In this document: piece by piece, positions 43,895 to 53,290 of the stretch | Position numbering within the stretch: position 1 is the first letter of the stretch | How the letters are laid out: each line of letters starts with the position of its first letter | Assembly (NCBI RefSeq): GCF_012395835.1 | Contig: NZ_JAAZSQ010000007.1 | Coordinates: 124,360-182,364 of the forward strand | DNA: 58,005 bases | Origin: Arthrobacter mobilis | GTDB taxonomy: Bacteria; Actinomycetota; Actinomycetes; Actinomycetales; Micrococcaceae | Direction of reading: 5' to 3' | Notes under the pieces: generated by a model | What the model was told of the DNA's origin: nothing | What the model saw: the letters and a program-made list of their open reading frames with translations, nothing else | Database searches by the model: none | Program-made: the position numbers and the translations under genes

Positions 43895-45376
43895 TTAGTG
43901 GTGCCCGGCAGCTACCGGCTGCTCGGCCGGCTTGCGGATAAAGAACGCCCCGGCGATGGCCGGCAGCGAGATGAGCGCCCCGGTCAGGAAGGCCGCCTGC
44001 ACGCCGCCGGCAACAGCCTCGATCCCGGCCTGCCCGCCGGCCGCCAAGGCCGCGGACTGGACGGACATGACGGTCACGAACAAGGCGGTGCCGGCGGCGC
44101 CGGCCACCTGCTGGACGGTGCCGACAATGGCGGAACCGTGCGAATACAGCTCCGGCCGGACGGCGCCCAGGCCGGCGGTGAACAGCGGCGTGAACAGCAG
44201 GGCCAGACCCAGGCTCAGCACCAGGTGCGCGGCCAGGACCATCAGCACCGGGGTGTCCTGGTTCATCGTGGACAGGAACCAGAGCACCGCACTGACCAGG
44301 ACGGTGCCCGGCACCACCAGGACCGTGGGGCCGGACCTGTCGTAGCGCCTGCCGACCGCCGGGGCCAGCAGCCCCATCAGCAGCCCGCCGGGCAGCAGCA
44401 TCAGGCCGATCTGGACAGGTTCCAGCCCCATCACCTGCTGCAGGAAGATCGGCAGCAGGATGATGGTGCCGAACAGCGCCGCCATGCTTACGGTCATCAG
44501 GCCCACGGCGATGGAGAAGGCCGGGGCCTTGAAGGTGCGCAGGTCCAGCAGCGCGCCGTCGTGCCGCTGCAGCCGCAGCTGGCGCAGCACGAACATCAGC
44601 AGTGCCGCGCCGCCGGCGCCGGCGGCGGCCCAGACCGGCAGCACCGCCCCGCCGTCGTGCCCGCCGCCTTCGCCCACGGTGCTGAGTCCGTAGACCAGGC
44701 CGCCGAAGCCGACGGCTGCCAGGATGACGGAGGCAACGTCCAGGGGCACCGGGCGCGGGTCGGTGACATTCTCCACCCGGCGCGCGCCGATCACGAGCAT
44801 GGCCACGGCGATGGGCAGCACCAGCCAGAACATCCACCGCCAGGAGAGGGTGTTCAGGATGACGCCCGAAATTGTGGGGCCGATGGCAGGGGCCACCGAA
44901 ATGACGATCGAGACGTTGCCCATGGTCTTGCCGCGCTGGGCCGGGGGCACCAGGGTCATCAGGGTGGTCATCAGCAGCGGCATCATGATGGCCGTGCCCG
45001 TGGCCTGCACGATGCGGCCCAGCAGCAGCACCTCGAAGCCGGGGGCCAGGCCGGCCAGCAGTGTGCCGGCCGAGAACAGCGCCATCGCCGTGGTGTAGAC
45101 CGGGCGGGTGTTGAACCGCTGCAGCAGGAAGCCCGTGATGGGAATGACCACCGCCATGGTCAGCATGAAGGCGGTGCTCAGCCACTGGGCGGCGCGGGCG
45201 GTGATGTCCAGGTCTGCCATCAGCTCGCTCAGCGCCACGCTCATGATGGTCTCGTTCAGGATGACCACGAAGGTGGCGGCCAGCAGCAGGCGGATCACCC
45301 GGCGGTCCCGCCGGGTCCGGTCCTCCGGCGCCGGCGGCAGGGTTAAAGCGGGCTGGTCGGACAGGGGCTGGCTCAC
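43895..45376 (-). CDS. MFS exporter, DHA2 (14-TM) family
   Basis: A 493-residue drug:proton antiporter-type MFS protein with about 14 transmembrane helices. It shows the motif LGRIVQATGTAIMMPLLMTTLM and the DHA2 motif C-like GPTISGVILNTLSWRWMFW. A basic N-terminal tail of about 25 residues precedes helix 1. It likely exports a toxic compound, but the substrate is not readable. The GTG start follows GAGGAA. The NADPH:FMN reductase gene lies 183 bp upstream on the same strand. Confidence 0.87.
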   Translation of the reverse strand: MSQPLSDQPALTLPPAPEDRTRRDRRVIRLLLAATFVVILNETIMSVALSELMADLDITARAAQWLSTAFMLTMAVVIPITGFLLQRFNTRPVYTTAMALFSAGTLLAGLAPGFEVLLLGRIVQATGTAIMMPLLMTTLMTLVPPAQRGKTMGNVSIVISVAPAIGPTISGVILNTLSWRWMFWLVLPIAVAMLVIGARRVENVTDPRPVPLDVASVILAAVGFGGLVYGLSTVGEGGGHDGGAVLPVWAAAGAGGAALLMFVLRQLRLQRHDGALLDLRTFKAPAFSIAVGLMTVSMAALFGTIILLPIFLQQVMGLEPVQIGLMLLPGGLLMGLLAPAVGRRYDRSGPTVLVVPGTVLVSAVLWFLSTMNQDTPVLMVLAAHLVLSLGLALLFTPLFTAGLGAVRPELYSHGSAIVGTVQQVAGAAGTALFVTVMSVQSAALAAGGQAGIEAVAGGVQAAFLTGALISLPAIAGAFFIRKPAEQPVAAGHH

Positions 45377-45559
45377 GGCGGATTCCTCATCAGGAGCGGG
45401 GGAGTGGAATGAGGGGAACAGGAAGCGGCAACAGGCCTGCGTGGTCCGATATTCCCGTGCCCCAGTGTAGCGCTGGCCGGCCGTCCCGAAGGCCGCCGGC
45501 AGCCGGTGGTGGCGGACCTCACGGCAAAGCCCCCTCCGGCCGCCGCACCAGCTGCCCGG

Positions 45560-46054
45560 TCAGCGTACCCCGATGCCAGCCTCGAGCACCGGCCCCCAGC
45601 GCCGGACGTAGTCCGCGGCGCTGGTGTCCGTGTCGTAGCTCTTGTCCAGCTGGTACAGCCCCGGGGCGGGGCAGATCGCGCCGAGTTCCACCAGGACGGG
45701 CTTGAGCAGCAGCTCCGGTGCCATGGCGTGGGCGGGGCCGGCGCCGAGCATCAGCGGCACGGCCGTGACTCCGCGCAGTCCCTCGCCGGTATCGAACTGG
45801 TCCAGGAACAGTTTCAGCAGCCCGGTATAGGTGGCCTTGAACGTGGGCGAGGCGACAATGGCCAGGTCGGCGCCGGAAACCAGCTCCACCGCCTGCCGCA
45901 CTGCCGGATCACCCCAGCCGAGCAGTCCGGGCCCGAGCGTGGTGACATCCAGGATGTCCGGCGATTCGGCGCCGAGCAGTCCGGCCAGCCGGACGCCTGC
46001 GTCCAGGGTGCGGGAACTGGGCTTGGGGTTTCCTGCGACGACTACTGTCTTCAC
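45560..46054 (-). CDS. NADPH-dependent FMN reductase
   Basis: A 164-residue flavodoxin-like reductase (SsuE/MsuE type). FMN is bound by AGNPKPSSRTLDAG (7-20) and ASPTFKATYTGLLKLFLDQF (about 72-91). It reduces FMN with NADPH. The GTG at 46054 follows AGGAG. Such reductases serve two-component monooxygenases, but no oxygenase lies next to it; the pair at 35.4-37.1 kb has its own reductase. Its partner is unknown. Confidence 0.87.
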   Translation of the reverse strand: MKTVVVAGNPKPSSRTLDAGVRLAGLLGAESPDILDVTTLGPGLLGWGDPAVRQAVELVSGADLAIVASPTFKATYTGLLKLFLDQFDTGEGLRGVTAVPLMLGAGPAHAMAPELLLKPVLVELGAICPAPGLYQLDKSYDTDTSAADYVRRWGPVLEAGIGVR

Positions 46055-46170
46055 GGCGCTCCTAGGCAAGTTTGTGACTGCGGTTCTCGGGTCCGGCCGG
46101 TCACGGGTGCAGCCGGCCGGCCCGGGTTCATTCTGCCCGGTCCACAGGGCCGAGTCGACCGGCGGGCGGG

Positions 46171-46797
46171 TCAGCCGCCCAGCCTCCGGGCACGCAGCAC
46201 GCTGTCCGCCAGCACGGCCTGCTGACCGTCCGGACCGGTGACTTCGCGGCTGGACGAATCGACAACTTCAAGCCGCCAGTTTCCATCATCCAGGCCCAAG
46301 CTGCGGACCAGTTCGGCAGCGGTGGGCAGCGGAACATCCGGCTCCGGATGCCGGGACCACGGCGGGAAGGACTCATGACCGACTACCAGCAGTGTCCCGC
46401 CCGGGGCTACCGCTGCCGCCGCAGTGTGCAGAATCTTTTCGCGCGGCAATTCGACCGGGGAATGCAGGAACTGGGCCGACACCAGGTCATAGGAGCCGTC
46501 CGGGGTCCAGGCGGCAAGGTCCTGTTGCTGCCAGTCGATCCGGTCGGCAACGCCGGCGTCTGTGCCATGGCCGGCTGCGCGGCGGAGGGCAACGGCGGAA
46601 ATATCGACGGCGGTCACGCGCCAGCCCTGTTGCGCCAGCCAAATGGCGTCCGCACCCTCGCCGCAGCCCAGATCCAAGGCCAGGCCCGGGGCCAGGCCGG
46701 CGGCTTCGCGGACCAGCACGGGATTGGGCTTGCCGCTCCACACCTGGCCGCGCTCCCGGTAGAAAGAATCCCAGAACTGGTCGGCCGTCTTGTCCAT
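46171..46797 (-). CDS. class I SAM-dependent methyltransferase
   Basis: A 208-residue methyltransferase. SAM binding is marked by LALDLGCGEGADAIWLAQQGW (motif I, about 40-60) and the acidic VTAVDIS. The N-terminal DQFWDSFYRERGQVWSGKPN resembles tellurite-resistance and thiopurine methyltransferase relatives. Substrate is unknown. It diverges from the DUF429 gene; only 48 bp separate the starts. Confidence 0.83.
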   Translation of the reverse strand: MDKTADQFWDSFYRERGQVWSGKPNPVLVREAAGLAPGLALDLGCGEGADAIWLAQQGWRVTAVDISAVALRRAAGHGTDAGVADRIDWQQQDLAAWTPDGSYDLVSAQFLHSPVELPREKILHTAAAAVAPGGTLLVVGHESFPPWSRHPEPDVPLPTAAELVRSLGLDDGNWRLEVVDSSSREVTGPDGQQAVLADSVLRARRLGG

Positions 46798-46845
46798 GCC
46801 TCCAGTGTGCCCGTTCCGGGCCCTCGCCGCAGCTACGCTGGCACC

Positions 46846-47598
46846 ATGAGGACGCTCGGCGTTGACCTGTCCGCCAACCCGGTGAAGACCGCCGCCGCGG
46901 TGCTGGAATGGACGCCGGGACAGGCCCGGCTCGCCGAGCTCCGGCTTGGAGCCACCGATGAGGACATCGTCCGGCTGGTCGGGAATTGCGACTACACGGG
47001 CATCGACTGCCCGCTGGGTTGGCCCGCCCGGCTGGTGCCGTTCCTGCAAGGCCACCTCGGCAACGACGCCGGCGCGGTCCTGGCCCACGACGGGCCCGAG
47101 GGCCGGCGCGTCCTCGCCTACCGGGAAACCGACCGCTTCGTCGCCGGGCTCCTGCGGCTGGTCCCGATGAGCGTCTCGGCCGACCGGCTCGGACACGTGG
47201 CCATGCGCTGCGCCGTCATCCAGGCCAAGATCGCCCGCACCGCCGGACCGCGGCGGCGGGACGGCTCCGACGGCCTCGCCGAAGTCTATCCGGCGGCTTC
47301 GCTGAAGGCCTGGGGGATCACCGCCCGCAAGTACAAGGGAGGGACGGACGCGGCGCGGCTGGCACGCGAGGCGTCCCTGCGGTCCCTTCGGGACCAGGCC
47401 GGCTGGCTGCGGCTCGAGGGTGCGGACGCGCAGCTGCTGGCTTCCGACGACGACCTGCACGATGCGCTCATCGCGTCACTGTCGGCCCGTGCGGCCGCGC
47501 TCGGCAGGACGTGCCCCGTGCCGGCGGGGCTGGAACAGGCGGCAGCGGAGGAAGGCTGGATCCACGTCCCCAACACGCCCTTGGCCGGGTTGATCTGA
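46846..47598 (+). CDS. DUF429 domain protein (RNase H-like fold)
   Basis: A 250-residue protein of DUF429. It starts MRTLGVDLSANPVKTAAAV, the RNase H-like first strand with an acidic residue, and contains DCPLGWPARL and VYPAASLKAWGI, typical of the family. No biochemical function is established. A TACGCT box (46834-46839) lies six bases before the ATG and no ribosome site is seen, which points to a leaderless transcript, a common arrangement in actinobacteria. Confidence 0.82.
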   Translation: MRTLGVDLSANPVKTAAAVLEWTPGQARLAELRLGATDEDIVRLVGNCDYTGIDCPLGWPARLVPFLQGHLGNDAGAVLAHDGPEGRRVLAYRETDRFVAGLLRLVPMSVSADRLGHVAMRCAVIQAKIARTAGPRRRDGSDGLAEVYPAASLKAWGITARKYKGGTDAARLAREASLRSLRDQAGWLRLEGADAQLLASDDDLHDALIASLSARAAALGRTCPVPAGLEQAAAEEGWIHVPNTPLAGLI

Positions 47599-47620
47599 GG
47601 GGTGCCCGCTGCCGGCGGTC

Positions 47621-48175
47621 CTAGCGCGCCGCTGGGTGCGCCCGGTCTGGACGGGTTCCCCAGCGGGTGCGTCCCCAGGGCTTGACCACGCCGAGCACCG
47701 ACGCAAACGCCAGCGTCGTAAAGGACACGCTGACCGGGAAGAGCACCTGGACCGGGAAGGTGCCCAGACCGGCCCGCACCTGGTCTCCGGTCGAGGCAGG
47801 CTCCAGCTTGGAGACGCTGCCGACAGTAGGCAGGAGCAGCAGCCATACCAGCGCCGTCAGAATCAGCGAGAGCACCAGCTTCACGAACACCCACCAGTAC
47901 TTCAGCAGCCCCCACTGGGTTCCGACGCCCAGCAGGATCCCGGTGGCGGTCATGGCCAGGGCCAAGTAGGGCACGGTGGCCGGGACCAGCACGGCGATGG
48001 CCTGGTAGCAGGCGGCGGCGAGCCGGCCGTCACCGGTGGTGAGGCCGGTGAGCGCCAGCGGCGCGAGGGCCAGGTCGACGCCCATCCAGCCGGCGCCGGA
48101 GACGAGGTGGACCAGCAGGACCACCTGCCGCCATCGGCGGCCGAGCCTGAAGCGGCTGTTGGTCATGGCGGCCAT
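47621..48175 (-). CDS. four-helix integral membrane protein (DUF2269-like)
   Basis: A 184-residue membrane protein. Four hydrophobic segments are seen, near residues 17-35, 53-75, 85-105 and 135-160. HLVSGAGWMGVDLALAPLAL is reminiscent of DUF2269. The start is uncertain between the ATGs at 48175 and 48166, neither with a clear ribosome site. The function is not known. Confidence 0.7.
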   Translation of the reverse strand: MAAMTNSRFRLGRRWRQVVLLVHLVSGAGWMGVDLALAPLALTGLTTGDGRLAAACYQAIAVLVPATVPYLALAMTATGILLGVGTQWGLLKYWWVFVKLVLSLILTALVWLLLLPTVGSVSKLEPASTGDQVRAGLGTFPVQVLFPVSVSFTTLAFASVLGVVKPWGRTRWGTRPDRAHPAAR

Positions 48176-48213
48176 TCTAGGGCGGAGCGGTACTGGAACG
48201 GAGCGCCAATCTC

Positions 48214-49167
48214 TCAGGCCAGGAGCACGGCGATGACCAGGATCACCGGGAAGGACAGCAGCGAGGTGAAGAACACCACGTCCCGGGCCACCACGGAGTC
48301 CATCCGGAACTGGCCGGAGAACAGGAACACGTTCTGCGCGGTGGGCAGGGCGCTCATCGCCACCACCCCGAAAAGGTCCACGCCCTCCAGTCCGAACACC
48401 CAGCGTCCGGCCACATAGCCCAGCGCCGGCATCAGGAGCAGTTTCACGCCGCTGGCCACCAGCGTGTCCACCACCAGCTCCCGGGACCCCAGCGGGCGCT
48501 GCCCGTACAGGCTCATGCCAAAGACCAGCAGCAGCAGCGGCACGGAGGCATGGCCGACCAGCTCCACCGGATTCCACAGCACCTCCGGCAGCTGAAGCCC
48601 GGACGCGGCCACGGCCAGGCCCGCCGCCGTCGCCACGGTGACGGGGTTGGCGAACGGTGCCGTCACCGCCCGCCACAGGCTCCGGCGCGCGCCGTCGTCG
48701 GCTTCCCTGCGCCGGCGCCGCTCGGCAGCCCAGGAGAAGATGCCGATGTACAGCGGGGCGACCACGAGCAGCTGGGCAATCAGGACGGCGACCACGGGCA
48801 CGGAACTGCCCACCGCGTACAGGGCGATGGGCAGTCCGATATTGCCGGCATTCACATAGGAGGAGCTCATCGCCCCTACGGCCACGGTGCCTGCGTTCCG
48901 GCGGAAGAACGCCAGGGCCAGGAGCGCATAGACCAGGCCCGTCGCCGCGGCGGTGAGCAGGGCGGCGGGGGCGAAGACGCCGAAGACGGCCCCAAGGTCC
49001 GTCCCGGCCAGGAGCACGAACATCAGGGCCGGGTTGGTGATGTAGTAGATGACCTGGGTCAGGGCCGGCTGCGGGTCCGTACCGCCGCCGAGCCGGAATG
49101 CGGACGCCAGATAGCCGGCGCCGGCGATGAGCAGGACGATGCTGAATCCCTGCAGGACGCCCTCCAC
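48214..49167 (-). CDS. AEC-family transporter (auxin efflux carrier-like)
   Basis: A 317-residue membrane transporter with about ten helices in two five-helix halves. The family signature MSSSYVNAGNIGLPIALYAVG is clear near residue 100, and LLMPALGYVAGRWVF and MSALPTAQNVFLFSGQF mark the second half. Members move dicarboxylates or other organic anions. It lies directly downstream of the glucarate dehydratase gene across a strong hairpin, so it may be in the same regulon as a sugar-acid or malate carrier. The start is GTG. Confidence 0.83.
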   Translation of the reverse strand: MEGVLQGFSIVLLIAGAGYLASAFRLGGGTDPQPALTQVIYYITNPALMFVLLAGTDLGAVFGVFAPAALLTAAATGLVYALLALAFFRRNAGTVAVGAMSSSYVNAGNIGLPIALYAVGSSVPVVAVLIAQLLVVAPLYIGIFSWAAERRRRREADDGARRSLWRAVTAPFANPVTVATAAGLAVAASGLQLPEVLWNPVELVGHASVPLLLLVFGMSLYGQRPLGSRELVVDTLVASGVKLLLMPALGYVAGRWVFGLEGVDLFGVVAMSALPTAQNVFLFSGQFRMDSVVARDVVFFTSLLSFPVILVIAVLLA

Positions 49168-49200
49168 TCAGGCCGCCTTTCCTGAAGTTGTTCGGTGGGC

Positions 49201-49232
49201 GTGGAGGGCCCGGACCCCTCCGGGCCCTCCAC
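49201..49232 (-). terminator. hairpin after glucarate dehydratase
   Basis: Perfect 14-bp arms GTGGAGGGCCCGGA (49201-49214) and TCCGGGCCCTCCAC (49219-49232) with a CCCC loop. It is 8 bp past the gudD stop; no U run follows. It may end the operon or moderate read-through into the AEC gene. Confidence 0.65.
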
Positions 49233-49240
49233 GCAGCAGG

Positions 49241-50569
49241 TCAGCGGACCAGGCAGGGCCGCTTCGGGTCGAATTCCCACCCCTGGATCAGGTACTGCAT
49301 CGCCACCGAATCGTCGCGGGCGCCGAGCCCGTGCTCCAGGTAGAGCGCGTGCGCGGCCGCGAGCGCGTCGCGGTCCAGTTCGATGCCCAGGCCCGGTGCC
49401 TGCGGAACCTTGATCTCGCCGTCGCGGATCAGCAGCGGTTCCTTGGTCAGGCCCTGGCCGTCCTGCCAGATCCAGTGCGTGTCCAGGGCGGTGATCTCCC
49501 CGGGCGCCGCGGCGCCCACATGGGTGAACATGGCCAAGGAGATGTCGAAGTGGTTGTTCGAGTGCGAACCCCAGGTCAAGCCGAACTCATTGCACAATTG
49601 CGCCACCCGGACGGAGCCGGCCATGGTCCAGAAATGCGGGTCGGCCAGCGGAATGTCGACGGCGTTGCTGCGCACCGCATGGGCCATTTCCCGCCAGTCG
49701 GTGGCGATCATGTTCGTAGCGGTCTGCAGGCCGGTGGCGCGGCGGAACTCGGCCATCACTTCGCGGCCGGAGAACTTGCCTTCGGCGCCGCACGGATCCT
49801 CGGCGTACGCCACCACGCCCCGCATGCGCTTGCCCAGCCGGATCGCGTCCTGCAGCATCCAGCCGCCGTTGGGATCCAGCGTAATGCGGGCGTCCGGGAA
49901 GCGCTCCTTGAGCGCGGCCACTGCGTCGACCTCAAGGTCCCCGGCCTGGACGCCGCCCTTGAGCTTGAAGTCCTGGAAGCCGTACCGGGCCTGTGCCGCC
50001 TCGGCCAGCCGGACCACTGCCTCCGGCGTCATGGCCTCCTCCCGACGCACCCGCTCCCAATCGTCCGCGCCGTTGGGCTCGTGCAAGTACGGCAGGTCGG
50101 TGGCGTCCGGGTTGCCCACATAGAACAGGTAGCCGAGCATCGGCACCGCTTCACGCTGCTGTCCGTCGCCAAGCAGCTCGGCGACGGGGACGCCCAGGAA
50201 CTGGCCGTGCAGGTCCAGCAGCGCCGACTCGATGGCCGTTACCGCGTGCACGGTGGTGCGCAGGTCGAAGGTCTGCAGGCCGCGGCCGCCCGCGTCGCGG
50301 TCGGCGAAGGCAGCAGCGATCTCACGCAGCAGGCTGCGGAACCTGGCCACCGGACGGCCGGTGATCATGGCGCCGGCATCCTCGATGGTGGCGCGGATCT
50401 TCTCCCCGCCGGGCACCTCGCCCAGGCCGGTGCGGCCGTCCGAGTCCGTCACGATCACCACGTTGCGGGTGAAGAACGGGCCGTGGGCGCCGGAGAGGTT
50501 CAGCAGCATGGAGTCGTGCCCGGCAACGGGCACCACTTCCACCGAGGCGATGGTGGGTTGGGTGCTCAT
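49241..50569 (-). CDS. gudD: D-glucarate dehydratase
   Basis: A 442-residue enolase-superfamily enzyme that dehydrates D-glucarate (and L-idarate) to 5-dehydro-4-deoxyglucarate. The catalytic residues are present: Lys202 and Lys204 (FKLKGG), metal ligands Asp232 (LDPNGGW), Glu257 (AEDPC) and Asn286 (TATNM), and His340 (SHSNNHFD). Length and motif spacing match E. coli GudD. Its ATG overlaps the dehydrogenase stop in ATGA. Third in the operon KdgD - aldehyde dehydrogenase - GudD. Confidence 0.95.
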   Translation of the reverse strand: MSTQPTIASVEVVPVAGHDSMLLNLSGAHGPFFTRNVVIVTDSDGRTGLGEVPGGEKIRATIEDAGAMITGRPVARFRSLLREIAAAFADRDAGGRGLQTFDLRTTVHAVTAIESALLDLHGQFLGVPVAELLGDGQQREAVPMLGYLFYVGNPDATDLPYLHEPNGADDWERVRREEAMTPEAVVRLAEAAQARYGFQDFKLKGGVQAGDLEVDAVAALKERFPDARITLDPNGGWMLQDAIRLGKRMRGVVAYAEDPCGAEGKFSGREVMAEFRRATGLQTATNMIATDWREMAHAVRSNAVDIPLADPHFWTMAGSVRVAQLCNEFGLTWGSHSNNHFDISLAMFTHVGAAAPGEITALDTHWIWQDGQGLTKEPLLIRDGEIKVPQAPGLGIELDRDALAAAHALYLEHGLGARDDSVAMQYLIQGWEFDPKRPCLVR

Positions 50570-52173
50570 CGGTTGCCTCCGGCGAGTTCGATGTTGCCGT
50601 CGACCAGGCGGTTCAGCTGCCAGGGGTTGGCGTCCTGCACCGGCGCCGGCAGCAGTTCCTGCGGGATGTTCTGGTAGGCCACCGGGCGCAGGAAGCGCTC
50701 GATCGCCAAGGTGCCCACGGAGGTCGAGCGCGGATCGGAGGTGGCCGGGAACGGGCCGCCGTGCACCATCGCGTGGCCCACTTCGACGCCGGTGGGCCAG
50801 CCGTTGGCGAGGATGCGCCCGGCCTTGCGCTCCAGCACCGGCAGCAGCGGGGCAGCGGTGGCGTAGTCCGCCTCGGTCAGGTGCAGGGTGGCGGTCAGCT
50901 GTCCCTCCAGCTTCCGCGCGGCTTCGGCCAGTTCCTCGGCCGAGGCGTAGCGGATCATCAGCGAGGCGGCGCCGAAGATCTCCTCGTGCAGCACGGTGTT
51001 GGACAGGAAGGTGTCCACGGAGGTGCCGAAGACCGCCGGTGCCGGGGCGTTCTGCGTGCCGCCGGCCTGCCCGCGGGCCACCAGTTCGACGCCGTCCTGG
51101 GCACCGAGCGCCTCGACGCCGGCATTCCAGGAGTCGGCGATGCCGCGGGTGAGCATGGTCTGTCCGGCAGCACCGGACAGGACGCGTTCGACGGCGGCGG
51201 CGAACCTGTCGCCGGCCTCGCCTGCGGGCACGAAGACCAGCCCGGGGGAGGTGCAGAGCTGCCCGGAGGAACCGGTGACGGAGGTGACGTAGGCCTGGGC
51301 CAGCGCATCGACGTCGCCCTTGAGCGCGCCGTCGAAGAAGAAGACCGGGTTGATCGAGCTCATCTCGGCGTAGACCGGGATGGGTTCGGGGCGGGCCGCG
51401 GCCGCGGCCATCAGGGCGGTGCCGCCGCTGCGCGAGCCGGTGAACCCGACGGCCTTGATGGCCGGGTCGGTGACCAGGGCCTGGCCGATGCTGCTGCCGG
51501 GACCGTAGATCAGGGAGAAGACCCCGGGGTGCAGGCCAAGGTCGCGGACCGCGTCCGCGATGGCCCGGCCGGTGATCTCGCTGGTGCCCGGGTGCGCATT
51601 GTGGGCCTTGAACACCACCGGGCAGCCTGCTGCCAGCGCGGAGGCGGTGTCGCCGCCGGCGGTGGAGAAGGCCAGCGGGAAATTGCTCGCGCCGAAGACG
51701 GCCACCGGGCCCACCGGGACCTTGCGCTGGCGGATGTCCGCCCGCGGCAGCGGGGTGCGTTCAGGCAGTGCCGGGTCGATGCGCACACCGCGGAAGTCGC
51801 CCCGGCGCACGACGGCGGCGAAGAGGCGCAGCTGTCCGGTGGTCCGGGCACGCTCGCCGGCCAGCCGGGCCTCGGGCAGGCCGGTCTCGGCCATGGCCCG
51901 GGCAATGAGCTCGGCGCCGGCGGCCTCGATGTTGTCGGCGATCCGCTCCAGGAACGCCGCGTGGGTTTCCGGATCCAGGCTGCTGAAGGATTCGAAGGCC
52001 GCTTCGGCAGCGGCGGTGGCCTCGGCCAGCTGGCCGGCGTCGATCAGCGTGTAGGCCGGTTCGAGGATCTCGTTGGTGGCCGGGTTGAAACCGTTGGCGG
52101 TGCCGCCGCGGCCCGGGGCCGGCTGCCCGGCGATGATGGAGTGGCCGGTGAGGACCGCCTGTTGCGTGGGCAT
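50566..52173 (-). CDS. 2,5-dioxovalerate (alpha-ketoglutarate semialdehyde) dehydrogenase
   Basis: A 535-residue NADP-preferring aldehyde dehydrogenase. The nucleophile is Cys307 ([10 protein letters not shown]), the general base is Glu270 ([11 protein letters not shown]), and the cofactor loop is GFTGS (243-247). In the glucarate pathway it oxidises 2-oxoglutarate semialdehyde, the product of KdgD, to 2-oxoglutarate. The substrate call comes from family branch and operon partners. GAAGGAG precedes the ATG; 38 bp separate it from KdgD. Confidence 0.9.
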   Translation of the reverse strand: MPTQQAVLTGHSIIAGQPAPGRGGTANGFNPATNEILEPAYTLIDAGQLAEATAAAEAAFESFSSLDPETHAAFLERIADNIEAAGAELIARAMAETGLPEARLAGERARTTGQLRLFAAVVRRGDFRGVRIDPALPERTPLPRADIRQRKVPVGPVAVFGASNFPLAFSTAGGDTASALAAGCPVVFKAHNAHPGTSEITGRAIADAVRDLGLHPGVFSLIYGPGSSIGQALVTDPAIKAVGFTGSRSGGTALMAAAAARPEPIPVYAEMSSINPVFFFDGALKGDVDALAQAYVTSVTGSSGQLCTSPGLVFVPAGEAGDRFAAAVERVLSGAAGQTMLTRGIADSWNAGVEALGAQDGVELVARGQAGGTQNAPAPAVFGTSVDTFLSNTVLHEEIFGAASLMIRYASAEELAEAARKLEGQLTATLHLTEADYATAAPLLPVLERKAGRILANGWPTGVEVGHAMVHGGPFPATSDPRSTSVGTLAIERFLRPVAYQNIPQELLPAPVQDANPWQLNRLVDGNIELAGGNR

Positions 52174-52211
52174 GGGGATGCTCCTTCGGTAGTGCGGTTG
52201 GTCTATAGGTA

Positions 52212-53168
52212 TCAGACGTGTGCCGGCAGGGCGGCGTCGGCCGGGCGGATGCCGGCGGCGTCGATGAGTGCGGACAGGTCGGCCACGTCCTGCTCGGTCA
52301 GGTCCTGCAGCGGCGGGCGCACGCCGCCGGCGTCGCGGCCGATGGCCTTCAGCCCGCCCTTGACGATCGAGACGCCGTAGCCCTTGACCCGGTCACGGAT
52401 CTCCAAGTAGGGCAGGACGAAGCGGTTGAGCTTTTCGGTCACGCCCGCACGGTCCTGGCGGCGCACGTCCGCGTAGAACTCGAGGGCGAACTCGGGGACG
52501 AAGTTGTACATGGCCGAGGAGTAGGTGCTCATGCCCAGCTGCAGCAGCGGCAGGGCGAAGGTCTCGGCGGTCGGCAGGCCGCCGAGGTAGAACAGCCGGT
52601 CACCGTTCTTCGCGTAGACCTTGGTCAGGTGCTCGATGTCGCCGAGTGCGTCCTTGAAACCGATGAAGTTCGGGTGGCGCTCGGCCAGCCGGGCAACGGT
52701 ATCGGCCGAGTAGATGGCGTTGGCGCGGTTGTAGACGATCACGCCGATGCTGGTCGCGGCGCACACCGCCGAGACGTGTGCCAGCAGGCCAGCCTGGTCG
52801 CATTCGGTCAGGTAGGGCGGCAGCAGCAGCAGGCCCTCGGCGCCGGCTGCCTCGGCATCCTTGGCGTTCTGCACCGCCTGGGCGGTGGAACCGCCGGCCG
52901 AAGCCAGCACGGGCACGCGGCTGCCGGCCTCCTCGACCGCCATCCGGACAACCCGGGCGGACTCCTCAGGGATGAGGCTGAAACCCTCGCCGGTGCCGCC
53001 GGCGGCGAACAGCCCGGCCACGTCGAAGCTGGCCTGCCACTCCAGGTGGCGGCGGTAGGCGGCCTCGTCGATCTCCAGGTTGGCGTCGAATGCCGTGACG
53101 GGGAACGACAGCAGGCCGTCCTTGAGCTTGGCGGCGAGTTCTTGGGGTGTGTACTGGGCCACGGGCAT
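52212..53168 (-). CDS. kdgD: 5-dehydro-4-deoxyglucarate dehydratase
   Basis: A 318-residue DHDPS-family class I aldolase-fold enzyme. It dehydrates and decarboxylates 5-dehydro-4-deoxyglucarate to 2-oxoglutarate semialdehyde. The Schiff-base lysine is Lys172 (FIGFKDALGD), the tyrosine is Tyr146 (VIVYNRAN), and the substrate loop is AAGGTGEGF (55-63). The ATG at 53168 starts the family region; the longer frame is not needed. It is first in the catabolic operon, 49 bp after a promoter matched to that of tctC. Confidence 0.94.
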   Translation of the reverse strand: MPVAQYTPQELAAKLKDGLLSFPVTAFDANLEIDEAAYRRHLEWQASFDVAGLFAAGGTGEGFSLIPEESARVVRMAVEEAGSRVPVLASAGGSTAQAVQNAKDAEAAGAEGLLLLPPYLTECDQAGLLAHVSAVCAATSIGVIVYNRANAIYSADTVARLAERHPNFIGFKDALGDIEHLTKVYAKNGDRLFYLGGLPTAETFALPLLQLGMSTYSSAMYNFVPEFALEFYADVRRQDRAGVTEKLNRFVLPYLEIRDRVKGYGVSIVKGGLKAIGRDAGGVRPPLQDLTEQDVADLSALIDAAGIRPADAALPAHV

Positions 53169-53217
53169 CTTCCTTTGCGACGGCGCCGGCGACGGCGCAG
53201 CTGGGGTCTTCGCGTCC

Positions 53218-53252
53218 AGCCTAGGAAGGCCCGGTGATGCGTGTCCAAGCCC
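53218..53252 (-). promoter_or_regulatory. kdgD operon promoter with shared motif
   Basis: On the minus strand GGGCTTGGACACGCATCA (53252-53235) is followed by TAGGCT (53223-53218). TTGGAC and TAGGCT are 19 bp apart. The same motif and spacing stand in front of tctC. The -10 box fits the TAnnnT form and lies 49 bp before the kdgD ATG. Confidence 0.7.
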
Positions 53253-53290
53253 CTTTTTGTATGGATTGATGCACGGGGAGCATAATCGCG